This document shows, piece after piece, positions 39,639 to 49,779 of a stretch of 58,495 nucleotides of DNA; within the stretch, counting starts at the first letter, position 1; each line of letters begins with the position of its first letter. The notes beneath the pieces were generated by a model. The model was not told where the DNA came from. It saw nothing but the letters and a program-made list of their open reading frames with translations, and searched no databases. Made by a program: the position numbers and the translations under genes. This DNA comes from an uncultured Methanobrevibacter sp. (GTDB taxonomy: Archaea; Methanobacteriota; Methanobacteria; Methanobacteriales; Methanobacteriaceae), in assembly GCF_902774605.1 (NCBI RefSeq), contig NZ_CACYJE010000008.1:1-58495 (forward strand), read 5' to 3'.

Positions 39639-40607
39639 ATGATTGAAAAAATAGAAATCACTCAACGGTTCAATTTCAAGCGATTAAATCGCCATTATGA
39701 ATGTTTCACAATCGATTTGGTTAACCGGAATGCATACTATAAAATCTCCGAGAGGGGAAGCGGAGATAAATATGTTAAGGAGAATCCTCTGTGCAATGAT
39801 GCATGGGTGGATATACTGGTTGACCTTAGAAAAAAGATGACCAGCGAGATTCATCACCTGAACGATTCGCAAATCGACAGGTTCCGTCATGATTTCGAGC
39901 AATTGGAACTGTTCAGGGATTTTGAATCGGAGGAGTTTTCCTATTTTGAAAAAATTGAGCTTGTCTACTCATGCAACGTGATAATCTACTCCATGGACAA
40001 CTATGAGGAGTACAGCTTCAAGAACAATTATCCCGATGGCTGGATCAGGTTCGGGGAGATTTTAATGGACCTGTTCAACTTCGATGTTCTCCACTTGAAC
40101 TATCAAAGGCAGCTTGCAACCCCCTTGTACTATGACATTCGCGAAGACGGAGTCTACATGGGTGATAGGTTGGACATTAAAAGCATCGAGTTCGGCCATT
40201 ACCAGACTTACCCCTATGAGCTTCCAAATCCACGTCTGATTGTTGACTTTGAGAAAAGCACCATCAACGGCTACATTGAAAAGGAGTTGACCATGCAGGA
40301 CAGGGAGCTGATTCTGGGATTGTTGGAGAGGTACCATGTCTACAAGTGGATTTTCGACGAGTACCACAATAAGTCAAATGCCCGTGACCCTGATGACTTG
40401 GAGGGCTATGACTGGTATCTTGAGATTGTTTTTGAAAATGACGTCATATGGCACATCTTTGGCTACAATGACTATCCTGACACATATGTTCATCTGGCCC
40501 GTGAAATAATGGATGTCACTGGGATGGACCTGCTTGAGGTTAACACCATTGCCGATGGTGATGTTGAACTCTTCGAGAAGTACGGCGGATTGAAGCTAGC
40601 TGATTAG
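39639..40607 (+). CDS. Uncharacterised protein with an internal duplication
   Basis: I do not recognise a family. The 322-residue, acidic, aromatic-rich protein appears to hold two related halves: NNYPDGWIRFGEILMDLFNFDVLHL (about 130-155) aligns with NDYPDTYVHLAREIMDVTGMDLLEV (about 276-301), and each is preceded by a beta strand ending in a short turn (VIIYSMDNYEEYSF and DVIWHIFG). There are no membrane segments and no signal peptide, so it is probably cytosolic. It overlaps the dihydrouridine synthase gene by 12 bases tail-to-tail. Confidence 0.75.
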   Translation: MIEKIEITQRFNFKRLNRHYECFTIDLVNRNAYYKISERGSGDKYVKENPLCNDAWVDILVDLRKKMTSEIHHLNDSQIDRFRHDFEQLELFRDFESEEFSYFEKIELVYSCNVIIYSMDNYEEYSFKNNYPDGWIRFGEILMDLFNFDVLHLNYQRQLATPLYYDIREDGVYMGDRLDIKSIEFGHYQTYPYELPNPRLIVDFEKSTINGYIEKELTMQDRELILGLLERYHVYKWIFDEYHNKSNARDPDDLEGYDWYLEIVFENDVIWHIFGYNDYPDTYVHLAREIMDVTGMDLLEVNTIADGDVELFEKYGGLKLAD

Positions 40608-41573
40608 CTCGACATATTCGTCAATCAGGTTGAACAGTTCCTCTTTCGTATTCATTTTGAATAGTTTTGGTTTTATTTCAACGCTGCGGTACTGTCCCTT
40701 CAGATAGTAGGCGGCATGGGTTCTCATCTTATGCATCGCCACCTTTTCAGGCTTGACTTCGCTTAAAAGTTCAGCATGCCTTTTTATCATTTCCAGTTTC
40801 TCTTCAAGGCTGATTCTTTCAGGCTCGATGCCGTCATCCAAATACTCGATGCACTGCTTGATGAGCCATGGGTTTCCAAGGACTCCTCGGCCCACCATTA
40901 TCGCGTCGCAGCCTGTCTCATCAATCATCCTCTTGCCGTCATGGCATGTGAAAATGTCCCCGTTTCCAATCACTGGTATGGATAATGTGTCCTTGACATC
41001 CTTGATTATTGACCAGTCCGCCTTGACGCCGTACCTGTCCTCCCGTGTGCGGGGATGGACTGTTATTGCAGATGCCCCGCAGTCTTCAACGATTTTCGCT
41101 ATCTCCAATGCGTTGATGCAGCGATTGTCCCATCCGCTGCGGATCTTGACTGTGACCGGAAGGTCGACCGTGTCGACCACAGCACTTACAATGTCCCTTA
41201 CCTTGTCGGGGTGTTTGAGAAGTGCGCTTCCTGCATTTGCCTTGACTGCAACCTTTGTCACCGGGCAGCCCATGTTGATGTCGATGATGTCGGGCTGCAT
41301 GTTCTCTTCAATGTATTTTGAGGCTATCTTGAAGGATTCAACCCCTGAACCGAATATCTGCTGGGAAATTGGCCTTTCTTCAGGTGTCATGTAGAGCATC
41401 TCCTTTGTTTTCCAGTTGTCATACATCAATGCCTTGTCCGACACCATCTCGGTGGACAATAGTCCGCAGCCCATCTCCTTGGCAATTCTTCTGAATGCCG
41501 AATCGGTTATTCCGGCCATTGGCGCTAGGACCACCTGATTGTCTATCCTGACATTTCCAATTTTCCATTTCAT
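40596..41573 (-). CDS. tRNA-dihydrouridine synthase
   Basis: A 325-residue FMN enzyme that reduces uridines in the D-loop of tRNA. It has VLAPMAGITDSAFRRI, the substrate-binding DINMGCPVTKV, the active-site cysteine in that motif, TVHPRTREDRYG and IMVGRGVLGNPWLI, all normal for Dus. The ribosome binding site is GTGAC-like before the ATG. Archaeal members of this family are not clearly assignable to DusA, B or C. Confidence 0.93.
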   Translation of the reverse strand: MKWKIGNVRIDNQVVLAPMAGITDSAFRRIAKEMGCGLLSTEMVSDKALMYDNWKTKEMLYMTPEERPISQQIFGSGVESFKIASKYIEENMQPDIIDINMGCPVTKVAVKANAGSALLKHPDKVRDIVSAVVDTVDLPVTVKIRSGWDNRCINALEIAKIVEDCGASAITVHPRTREDRYGVKADWSIIKDVKDTLSIPVIGNGDIFTCHDGKRMIDETGCDAIMVGRGVLGNPWLIKQCIEYLDDGIEPERISLEEKLEMIKRHAELLSEVKPEKVAMHKMRTHAAYYLKGQYRSVEIKPKLFKMNTKEELFNLIDEYVELIS

Positions 41574-41681
41574 AGTGTCACTTTAAATTATGCTGAATTT
41601 TCGTGTTTTTTTCATTACTTATTTATATTTGTAATTATATAATTATATCTATTATATTAATTTAATTATTATTGGGATAAC

Positions 41682-42926
41682 ATGGCTAGCGTATCATCAA
41701 AAGAATTATATGAATTTAAAAAGACATTAAAAGAATTGGCTAATAAGAGAGGCAGAGGTACCGAGCTTGTTTCCGTTTACATTCCACCAACCAAGCAATT
41801 GAGTGATGTTGGTAAGCACATGCGTGATGAAATGGGTCAGAGTGCTAACATCAAAAGTAAACAAACAAGGAAAAACGTGCAATCTGCTATTGCGGTTATT
41901 TTAGAAAGCATCAAGTTATACAGGCAGCCTCCTGAAAACGGTCTCGTGCTTTTTGTGGGCATGATTCCTAAAGGCGGTCCAGGCACAGAGAAGATGGAGA
42001 AATACATATTGGAGCCTCCGGAACCTGTTCAGACATACTGGTACAAGTGCAACAACGAGTTTTTCGTAGAGCCGTTGGAGTACATGATTGAGGAGCATGA
42101 CGTTTACGGAGTTGCGGTCATCGACAGAAACGAGGCCACCTACGGTACCTTGAAAGGCAAGAGGGAAAACATTCTTGGCCACTTGACAAGCGGCGTTCCG
42201 GGCAAGCATAAGGCTGGGGGTCAGTCCCAGAGAAGGTTTGACCGTGTAATCGAGGACCTTGCTCACCAGTTCCTGAAGCGTATCGGGGATCACATGAACG
42301 AGGCTTACCTTCCTTTGAAGGATGACCTTAAGGGAATCATTCTGGGGGGACCTGGTTTCACCAAGAAGGATTTCTACGACGGCGACTATCTCCAGTATGA
42401 GCTGAAGGATAAGGTCATCTCCATTGTGGACACTTCATACACCGGTGAGGAGGGCATCCGTGAGGTCATCACCAAGTCCGCTGATGATTTGGAAAACCTT
42501 GACGTTATGCATGAGAAAAAGCTTGTCCAAAGGTTCATCAAGGAACTGATCAAGACCAAGGGGCTTGCTTCCTATGGTGAGGATGAGGTTAGGAGAAACT
42601 TGACCATGGGTGCGGTTGATGTGTTGCTTTTGTCTGAGGACTTGGGCAGCATGCGCAAGAAGTTCACATGTTCCGGTTGCGGCAATGAGGAGTTCATAAC
42701 CGTCAAGTCACAGGCTGAGGCGGATAATCTTCACAAGAAATGTCCTAATTGTGGTGAGAACTTAAAAGAATCTGGATCTGTTGATTTGGATGATGAATTT
42801 GTTGAATTGGCTGAAGAGATGAACACTGATGTTGAGTTCATTTCCACTGAAACTGAAGAGGGCATGCAGATTTTCAGGGCGTTCGGTGGTATTGCAGCGA
42901 TTCTCAGGTATTATGTTGATTACTAG
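41682..42926 (+). CDS. prf1: Peptide chain release factor aRF1
   Basis: A 414-residue archaeal/eukaryotic-type class 1 release factor that reads all three stop codons. NIKS (56-59) is the stop-decoding motif and GGQ (179-181, KHKAGGQSQ) the hydrolysis motif; domain 3 has a zinc motif CSGCGNEEF...CPNCGEN. Preceded by a TATA-rich AT stretch. Tail-to-tail with a small gene, overlapping it by 4 bases. Confidence 0.97.
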   Translation: MASVSSKELYEFKKTLKELANKRGRGTELVSVYIPPTKQLSDVGKHMRDEMGQSANIKSKQTRKNVQSAIAVILESIKLYRQPPENGLVLFVGMIPKGGPGTEKMEKYILEPPEPVQTYWYKCNNEFFVEPLEYMIEEHDVYGVAVIDRNEATYGTLKGKRENILGHLTSGVPGKHKAGGQSQRRFDRVIEDLAHQFLKRIGDHMNEAYLPLKDDLKGIILGGPGFTKKDFYDGDYLQYELKDKVISIVDTSYTGEEGIREVITKSADDLENLDVMHEKKLVQRFIKELIKTKGLASYGEDEVRRNLTMGAVDVLLLSEDLGSMRKKFTCSGCGNEEFITVKSQAEADNLHKKCPNCGENLKESGSVDLDDEFVELAEEMNTDVEFISTETEEGMQIFRAFGGIAAILRYYVDY

Positions 42927-43159
42927 TTGTAGCATTTTGGAGACTTGTCCAAGTGTGTTATGACTTTACTTTTTCTTTTCTCTTTTTTTGTATAGAACTT
43001 GCTTAATCCCTCTTCCTGTCTTATCTGGTTTATGAGGTTGAAGAATGTGTGTTTTGGAACTTCCTTTTCCTTGTTGAGCTCCACGTATAGTGAGTGCATG
43101 GACCTGTTTTTGTTTAGGTAGTTTTCCTTCAGGCTTTCGTATTGATTTTTGCTTATCAT
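42923..43159 (-). CDS. Small basic protein with a possible helix-turn-helix
   Basis: A 78-residue lysine-rich protein of unknown family. Residues about 10-50 ([22 protein letters not shown], then [18 protein letters not shown]) could form three helices of a helix-turn-helix, suggesting DNA binding. The ATG at 43159 is 4 bases after GTGAT. It shares its stop region with aRF1. Confidence 0.55.
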   Translation of the reverse strand: MISKNQYESLKENYLNKNRSMHSLYVELNKEKEVPKHTFFNLINQIRQEEGLSKFYTKKEKRKSKVITHLDKSPKCYN

Positions 43160-43353
43160 TTTTATCACTTTGTCTATTAAAATTTAATTTTTACTGTATT
43201 TTCAATATTATTTTATTGATTATAGTATATAAAGGAATATGCTTTTTAAAATTGTATATTATTTTGTTTAAAATTTTTTTTGTATTTGTTGTTTTTGTTC
43301 GGATTTTGATGGGGTAACCTTGTGATATTAGAACATTTTATTTTTGGTTGTCC

Positions 43354-43385
43354 TCGGAAACTTTTGGGTGGAAGATGCTTTCCGA
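43354..43385. other. Hairpin in the 476-base gap before gdhA
   Basis: TCGGAAA (43354-43360) and TTTCCGA (43379-43385) form a 7-bp stem around an 18-base G-rich loop. The gap is otherwise very AT-rich. The gdhA TATA box ATTTAAATAT is at about 43547-43556. A small RNA or remnant gene is possible; I see no reading frame with start signals. Confidence 0.3.
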
Positions 43386-43605
43386 CATTTGTTTATGATT
43401 TGATAATTTTTATTGTTAATTGTAGACAAATTTTAAAAAACATTTAAAAATATGATAAATAGTTATGATTTTTTTTATAATATGTATAATATTTTTCTTA
43501 ATTTTTATGAATAATATTGATTAATTTTTACTAAAAATTGAATAATATTTAAATATGAGAAGATGCAAATAATTAACTATATTGTTAAAAAATTTAATGA
43601 TATAA

Positions 43606-44970
<1,365 letters not shown>

Positions 44971-45061
44971 ATTTCTTTGTTTATTTTTTCTTTTTTCATT
45001 GTCAAAACAAAATATTTAAATATGATTAAGTACAAATAACTATTTTTATATAATAATCAAT

Positions 45062-45135
45062 GGGTCCGTAGCTCAGTCTGGCAGAGCGCTTGGCTCTTAA
45101 CCTTGAGGTCGCGGGTTCAATTCCCGTCGGTCCCA
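45062..45135 (+). tRNA. tRNA-Lys (anticodon CTT) with stem mismatches
   Basis: The D and T arms are canonical and nearly identical to tRNA-Lys(TTT), and the anticodon loop is CTCTTAA. However, the acceptor GGGTCCG/CGGTCCC has one T-T mismatch, and the anticodon stem CTTGG/CCTTG has two adjacent T-T mismatches where CCAAG would be expected. A TATA-like AAATATTTAAATATG lies about 50 bases upstream. It may be functional but unstable, or a decaying copy. Confidence 0.8.
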
Positions 45136-45412
45136 TTTTCTTACTATTTTTATAATCTCAAAGATGACTTATAATAACATGATATTTAATTTTATGGTTT
45201 CATTTTCTTGAAAACTCTTATTCAAAGAAAATAAGTTAAAAATAAGGTTGGATAATAATTTAAACAACCATATAGTAAAATTTAAAGATTTTTGCTTGTT
45301 GCACAAAAAGAAAATGGTTAATGCTCTTATCAAAACCTCATATTTTCAAGTTGAGGTTGTCTCATGTTTTTAGAACAATTACTGTTTAGATTTCATTGTT
45401 TATTCTTTTTTT

Positions 45413-45889
45413 TTACTCATTAACGAATTTCTCTAAAGAGTCGCCTTTAAAATGGAACAGTTCCCACTCCTTCATCTCGGCACCTATTTTCAGGTAAAAA
45501 TCAATGCTCGGCTTGTTCCAGGACAGGCAGGTCCACTCCATTCTCCCGTAACCTCTTTCAATGACAATGTTTCCAAGTTCTTTTAAAAGCGCCTTTCCAT
45601 AACCGTTTCCGCGATGCTCGGGTTCGATGAAGAGATCCTCCAGGTGCATGTTCACGTTCCCGATATAAGTTGAAAAGCTTAAAAAGTACAATGCAAAGCC
45701 AATGACTTCATCATTTAAATAGGTGAATATCACTTCAGCCTGTTTTTCATCAAAGACCCATTTTTCAATATCATTTTCAGTTGCAATGACCTCGTCAAGG
45801 CGATGTTCGTAATCGGCGAGTTTCTTGATGTATTCCAGGATTAACGGAGAGTCGGTTCTTTCAGCTATCTTGAATGTTAAGTCTTTCAT
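45413..45889 (-). CDS. GNAT N-acetyltransferase, diamine acetyltransferase-like
   Basis: A 158-residue acetyltransferase. DLFIEPEHRGNGYGKALLKEL is the acetyl-CoA motif A, and MEWTCLSWNKPSIDFYLKIGAE resembles spermidine/spermine N-acetyltransferases, so a polyamine or amino acid amine may be the substrate. A minus-strand TATA-like AGCATAAATAA is about 20 bases before the ATG, so the message is probably leaderless. The 277-base gap upstream to tRNA-Lys has only weak short inverted repeats. Confidence 0.85.
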   Translation of the reverse strand: MKDLTFKIAERTDSPLILEYIKKLADYEHRLDEVIATENDIEKWVFDEKQAEVIFTYLNDEVIGFALYFLSFSTYIGNVNMHLEDLFIEPEHRGNGYGKALLKELGNIVIERGYGRMEWTCLSWNKPSIDFYLKIGAEMKEWELFHFKGDSLEKFVNE

Positions 45890-46029
45890 GGGATTATTTA
45901 TGCTTTTTGATTGTAATATGTTTAATTGTATTTTTCAGTAATTATTTAAATGAATGATTTTCTAATTTATTCTCAAAATTTTTTAAAACTTATTAACCAT
46001 GATATTTAAACTATTAGTTAGGTGAAAAA

Positions 46030-46428
46030 ATGGCTAACTTTGACGATATCGAAAGTGCAAGGGAATTTTTCTATAAGGATAAATTCGCAGTAAATACAGG
46101 AATAACATTGGATGAGATTACAGAAGACAGGGCAGTCTGCAGTCTGGAATTGACTGACGAGCATAAGAACGCTTACGGTGGAGTGATGGGTGGTGTGATA
46201 TTCACATTGTCTGATTTTGCCTTTGCAGTATTGTCAAATCAAATACACCAGCTGACAGTGGCTCAGCAGGTAAGCATCAACTACCTCTCAGCTCCGAAAG
46301 GGGAAAAGCTCATAGCCGAGGCAACCTGCCGCAAGAGCGGGCGCACATCATCAATTGTCATTGTGAACGTGTCAGATGATGTTGGCCGTGATGTTGCGCA
46401 ATTCGTAGGAACTGGCTTTAAACTCTAG
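46030..46428 (+). CDS. PaaI-type hotdog thioesterase
   Basis: A 132-residue single hotdog domain. NAYGGVMGGVIFTLSDFAFAV matches the hydroxyphenylacetyl-CoA-type thioesterase active region (NxxGxxHGG-like with D as catalytic acid, though the usual histidine before GG is a methionine), followed by SINYLSAPKGEKLIAEA. AGGTGA precedes the ATG by 5 bases. The acyl-CoA substrate is unknown. Confidence 0.85.
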   Translation: MANFDDIESAREFFYKDKFAVNTGITLDEITEDRAVCSLELTDEHKNAYGGVMGGVIFTLSDFAFAVLSNQIHQLTVAQQVSINYLSAPKGEKLIAEATCRKSGRTSSIVIVNVSDDVGRDVAQFVGTGFKL

Positions 46429-46437
46429 TTCCCATAC

Positions 46438-47334
46438 TCATTTTTTTTCAAGTCCCAGGACAGTATTGACTTTTTTCATGACATTGAGCATCCTATAGAA
46501 TGATTTTTTCTTGGATATTCCGCCACTGTTTGGATTCAGCTCGAAGGCCCTGTTGAATGAGTTTATGGCTTTTGTGAGCTGTCCTGTTCGTATGAAGAGC
46601 TCTCCCTGTGCAAACCATATCTCGTCATGGTCTGGGTCGGTTTCTAATGCCTTTTTAAAGTGTTCCTCTGAGGATTCGAAGTCTTTCATGTCCCATGCTT
46701 CAACGGCTTCAAGCATGAGGTCATGGGCGGTGACTGTGCAATTGTCCCTTTTTTTGATCAGTTCGGATTTCAGGTTGATTGCAGCCTTGTTTTTTGTTTC
46801 TAGCTTGAAGACAAAATCATAGCAGTTTTCAGCCCTTTTATACTCTTCCATTTCAACCAGTATCCTGCCCTTTGACAGGAGTGCCGGAATGTTGGCGGAG
46901 TTCTGATTCAGGACTTGGTTTATGTATCTCAACGCTTCAGGGTAGTTCCCGTTCAATTCATGATACTGTGCCTTGTGGAACAGTCCCAAAACATTGTCGG
47001 GGTTTTCTTCAAGCAGTTCCGTTATAACCTCGTTTGCCTCATCATTCCTTTTAAGTGAAATGAGCGCATTTGACTTGAGAATCAGCAATTGTTCTGTTTT
47101 ACCGTATTTCAGCTGCTTATCGCATTCCTTGAGAAGTATCTCATTGTAGCCGTTGGCCTTCCCGTAGTCGCCTATGATGCTGCATAGCTGGGCAAGGTTA
47201 TTCAGGACTCCAATGTCGTCCGGCTCTAGGGATAGGCATTCAAGGTACTCGTCCTTTGCCTTTATGTATTCATGGTTTTTAAGGTATTCCTGTCCCTTGA
47301 TGTAGTGCTTTTCGAATTCGTCTCTCTTAAACAT
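46438..47334 (-). CDS. Tetratricopeptide repeat protein
   Basis: A 298-residue protein made of about seven TPR units (for example YEEYIKAKDEYLECLSLEPDD-type, NGNYPEALRYINQVLNQNSAN, KDFESSEEHFKKALETDPDH and GQLTKAINSFNRAFELNPNS). TPRs mediate protein contacts; partners are unknown. The ATG at 47334 lies inside the end of the upstream TPR gene (ATGTTTAA overlap), with GAGG 6 bases before it, so the two are translationally coupled. Confidence 0.85.
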   Translation of the reverse strand: MFKRDEFEKHYIKGQEYLKNHEYIKAKDEYLECLSLEPDDIGVLNNLAQLCSIIGDYGKANGYNEILLKECDKQLKYGKTEQLLILKSNALISLKRNDEANEVITELLEENPDNVLGLFHKAQYHELNGNYPEALRYINQVLNQNSANIPALLSKGRILVEMEEYKRAENCYDFVFKLETKNKAAINLKSELIKKRDNCTVTAHDLMLEAVEAWDMKDFESSEEHFKKALETDPDHDEIWFAQGELFIRTGQLTKAINSFNRAFELNPNSGGISKKKSFYRMLNVMKKVNTVLGLEKK

Positions 47335-47626
47335 GTTCCGCCTCATTGATGTGGTTTGCAATATTGATCAGGGCATCGATATTGTATGGGTTCAGGCTCA
47401 ATAGCTCATTGGTGGTTTCCAGTGATTTGTATGTCTTTTTCAGATAGTTCAGTGAGTTGATTTTCAGCATGAGCATCATCTCGTTTTTAGGGTGCTTCTC
47501 GCATATTTCAATGATTCCCTTATGGTACCTTCTGGATTTTCCGTATTGTCCGGTGGCATTGTAGATGTCTGCTATCTCTTTCATACGAAGTATATTTTCA
47601 AGGTCATTATTGCTTTTACATTGCAT
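47327..47626 (-). CDS. Short TPR-like protein, coupled to the downstream TPR protein
   Basis: A 99-residue protein with about two TPR-like helix pairs (IADIYNATGQYGKSRRYHKGI and SLNYLKKTYKSLETTNELLSLNPYN). It overlaps the next TPR gene by 8 bases in another frame and looks like the detached N-terminal part of a longer ancestral TPR protein, or a natural partner. AGGTGA precedes the ATG. Confidence 0.7.
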   Translation of the reverse strand: MQCKSNNDLENILRMKEIADIYNATGQYGKSRRYHKGIIEICEKHPKNEMMLMLKINSLNYLKKTYKSLETTNELLSLNPYNIDALINIANHINEAEHV

Positions 47627-47730
47627 GTTTTTTCACCTGTTCTATTTGGTGATTACTTCTTATTTCATTATTCCTTTTTAAATGTATGTACTAGGTAAAT
47701 GCAATATTTATGTTAGCGTATAATTAATTT

Positions 47731-47789
47731 CAAGCCTAAATCAATATTGTTTTCAACTTGTAAAATGTGGCTATTTTGAAGTGGGCTTG
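47731..47789. other. Nested inverted repeat in the 574-base gap 47627-48200
   Basis: CAAGCC (47731-47736) pairs with GGCTTG (47784-47789), enclosing ACTT/AAGT (47756-47759, 47779-47782) and AAAAT/ATTTT (47762-47766, 47773-47777). A structured transcript is possible, but the stems are short and AT-rich. The stretch from about 47790 to 48040 shows nothing I can name. Confidence 0.3.
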
Positions 47790-48069
47790 GATTGTTTGAT
47801 TTTTCTCGATTTGAGGTCTTTGTCCCATGCCGGCTTGAAGATTTTGATTAAGTCATTGCTTAAAAAATCGGGTCTTTCATGAATGTTTTGAGCATATTTT
47901 GATTGTTCGGGAAGTGTTATAATTTCATAAAGTCATTGTTTTGTTAATTTGCTTGCTTATAATTGATTAGAATTGTTTGTTTGTGATAATGTCTTTTTCT
48001 AGGGATTTTTGTATTTTTTCGGTTTTCGTTTAAACCATTTACTTTATAAATAATGAATTCAATAATTAT

Positions 48070-48140
48070 TAAGTGACTAATTAACAAGTCGTGAAAAATC
48101 ATGATTCGAAGTTGCACTGCCGCAGCTTCGAATTTTTTTT
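48070..48140 (+). ncRNA. Candidate small RNA with its own promoter and a strong terminator
   Basis: TTTATAAAT (48043-48051) is a good TATA box, predicting a start near 48070-48076. About 30 bases later TTCGAAGTTGC (48105-48115) pairs with GCAGCTTCGAA (48122-48132) over 11 bp (one G-U), loop ACTGCC, followed by eight T residues (48133-48140). No open reading frame fits, so a roughly 65-70-base RNA is likely. ATCATGAT occurs on both sides of the hairpin (48099 and 48146). No known RNA family was recognised. Confidence 0.55.
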
Positions 48141-48200
48141 ATAAGATCATGATTGTTGTGAATGTAAACATTTATATTTCATGAACTCCTATTTTTAAGC

Positions 48201-48623
48201 ATGTCAGAAAATTTTGAAAAGGAAAATATTTTTGGAAAAGGCAATCCGAACGACGCATTTGCACAATACTTCATTGGAAACTCATTTTTAAACCCGTTGG
48301 TTGATTTTGAGGATAATTTGCTCTTCGTTGCAAATGTCACATTTGAGCCTGGCTGCAGAAACAATTGGCACATCCATCATGCGGAATCCGGCGGGGGCCA
48401 GATACTCTTGTGCATTGCCGGAAAGGGATGGTATCAGGAAGAGGGATGTGACCCGGTTGAGCTGAATCCTGGAATGGTTGTGGAAATCAAGCCCAATGTC
48501 AAGCATTGGCACGGGGCCCAGAAGGACTCCTGGTTCAGCCATATAGCAATCGAGGTTGACGGAACCAACACCTCAAACGAGTGGCTCGAAGAGGTGGGTG
48601 ACGAGCATTACAATGAGCTCTAA
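48201..48623 (+). CDS. Cupin domain protein
   Basis: A 140-residue single cupin barrel. The metal site is suggested by NNWHIHHAESGGGQ (cupin motif 1) and the histidines in NVKHWHGA (motif 2). It resembles small cupins linked to carboxymuconolactone decarboxylases or quercetinase-like proteins, but the reaction is unknown. TATA-like CATTTATATTT (about 48168-48178) lies 25-30 bases before the ATG, indicating a leaderless message. Confidence 0.85.
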   Translation: MSENFEKENIFGKGNPNDAFAQYFIGNSFLNPLVDFEDNLLFVANVTFEPGCRNNWHIHHAESGGGQILLCIAGKGWYQEEGCDPVELNPGMVVEIKPNVKHWHGAQKDSWFSHIAIEVDGTNTSNEWLEEVGDEHYNEL

Positions 48624-48824
48624 TCCCAACCTTTTTTTCAATCGATTATTTGATAAAACCATTCATTTAAATCAATAGTAATCACAAGAACTATTGATTT
48701 AATTCAACAATATTTCACATATTTCATAACAATCAATCAATGTAAAATATTTTCACGGCACAGTCTATATCACCACACTATTTTTTAAATATTTCCTGAA
48801 ACATAATTATTATAAGTGATTAAA

Positions 48825-49343
48825 ATGGAACTTTTAGACGTGATGCTTAAAAGAAGAAGCACAAGAAAATTCAATGACGAACCCGTAACCAAGGATGAGC
48901 TGGACAAGATATTGACATCAGCGCTCTTGGCTCCCACCAGCATGAACAGAAAGCCATGCAACTTCATGGTTGTCGAAAGAAAGGAAACTCTTGAGGAGCT
49001 GTCAAAATCCAAGGACCATGGTGCTGACCTGATCAGAGGCGCCGACAAGGCAATAGTTGTCGTGGCGGATACATTAGTTGCGGACACATGGATTGAGGAC
49101 TCATCAATCGCGCTGACCTACATGCACTTGATGGCGAGTGAACTCGATATCGGAAGCTGCTGGGTTCAGATACACTTGAGAAGCAGAAATGGGGAGGATT
49201 CAGAGAAAATCGTAAGGGAAATCCTTAAAATCGATGACCATTATCGCATAGTGGGAATCCTTGCCCTCGGCCATTCCAATGACATTCCGGATGCACATGA
49301 GTTGGGCGACATTGACAAGAGCAAGATCCACTTTCTGGTTTAG
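48825..49343 (+). CDS. Nitroreductase family protein
   Basis: A 172-residue FMN-dependent oxidoreductase. LDVMLKRRSTRKFNDEPVTKDELDKIL is the family N-terminus that binds FMN phosphate through the Arg-rich loop, and LAPTSMNRKPCNFMVV and HLMASELDIGSCWVQI follow. The physiological electron acceptor is unknown. The ATG at 48825 is 4 bases after GTGAT; a GTG at 48816 is also possible. Confidence 0.9.
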   Translation: MELLDVMLKRRSTRKFNDEPVTKDELDKILTSALLAPTSMNRKPCNFMVVERKETLEELSKSKDHGADLIRGADKAIVVVADTLVADTWIEDSSIALTYMHLMASELDIGSCWVQIHLRSRNGEDSEKIVREILKIDDHYRIVGILALGHSNDIPDAHELGDIDKSKIHFLV

Positions 49344-49431
49344 TCACTTATTAACCCTTGAATAGTGACAAAATCTTTAAATATTTTCTTAATAAATTAC
49401 TTATATATAAATGAATTGAGAGGGAATACAA

Positions 49432-49722
49432 ATGCACGTAAAAGATTTATTGGACAGCTTGGACATTAGGGTGAAATTGCCTCAGCACTGGTATTCAACA
49501 GACATAAGCGATGACTTTGAAGATGCTGAAATCCTGCAGAATGATGAAATAATTAAAATAGAAACGGTTGGGGAGAAAAACACTAAATTGATTCTCATCG
49601 ACGTGAATGATGGGATGAGCGTAGTGACAAAATTCCCTGATGGAAAAGTCATTGGGGTAAAGTACCTTGATAACAAGGACGACTTTGAATACATTGGAAA
49701 GCCGTCAGAATTATATTACTAA
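49432..49722 (+). CDS. Small hypothetical protein
   Basis: A 96-residue acidic protein of unknown family, probably all-beta in its second half (KLILIDVNDGMSVVTKF, KVIGVKYLDNKDDFEYIG). No motif for catalysis or membrane insertion. GAGAGGGA precedes the ATG at normal spacing, supporting translation. It lies between the nitroreductase and the MtrA-like gene, each with its own signals. Confidence 0.65.
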   Translation: MHVKDLLDSLDIRVKLPQHWYSTDISDDFEDAEILQNDEIIKIETVGEKNTKLILIDVNDGMSVVTKFPDGKVIGVKYLDNKDDFEYIGKPSELYY

Positions 49723-49779
49723 ATATTTAAATATGCTTTCAAATATAATTTAAATTAACTAAAATTAGGAGGAATTACT

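Noticed and set aside
40753-41394. 213-codon plus-strand frame opposite the dihydrouridine synthase
   Set aside because: Antisense shadow with typical serine-rich composition.
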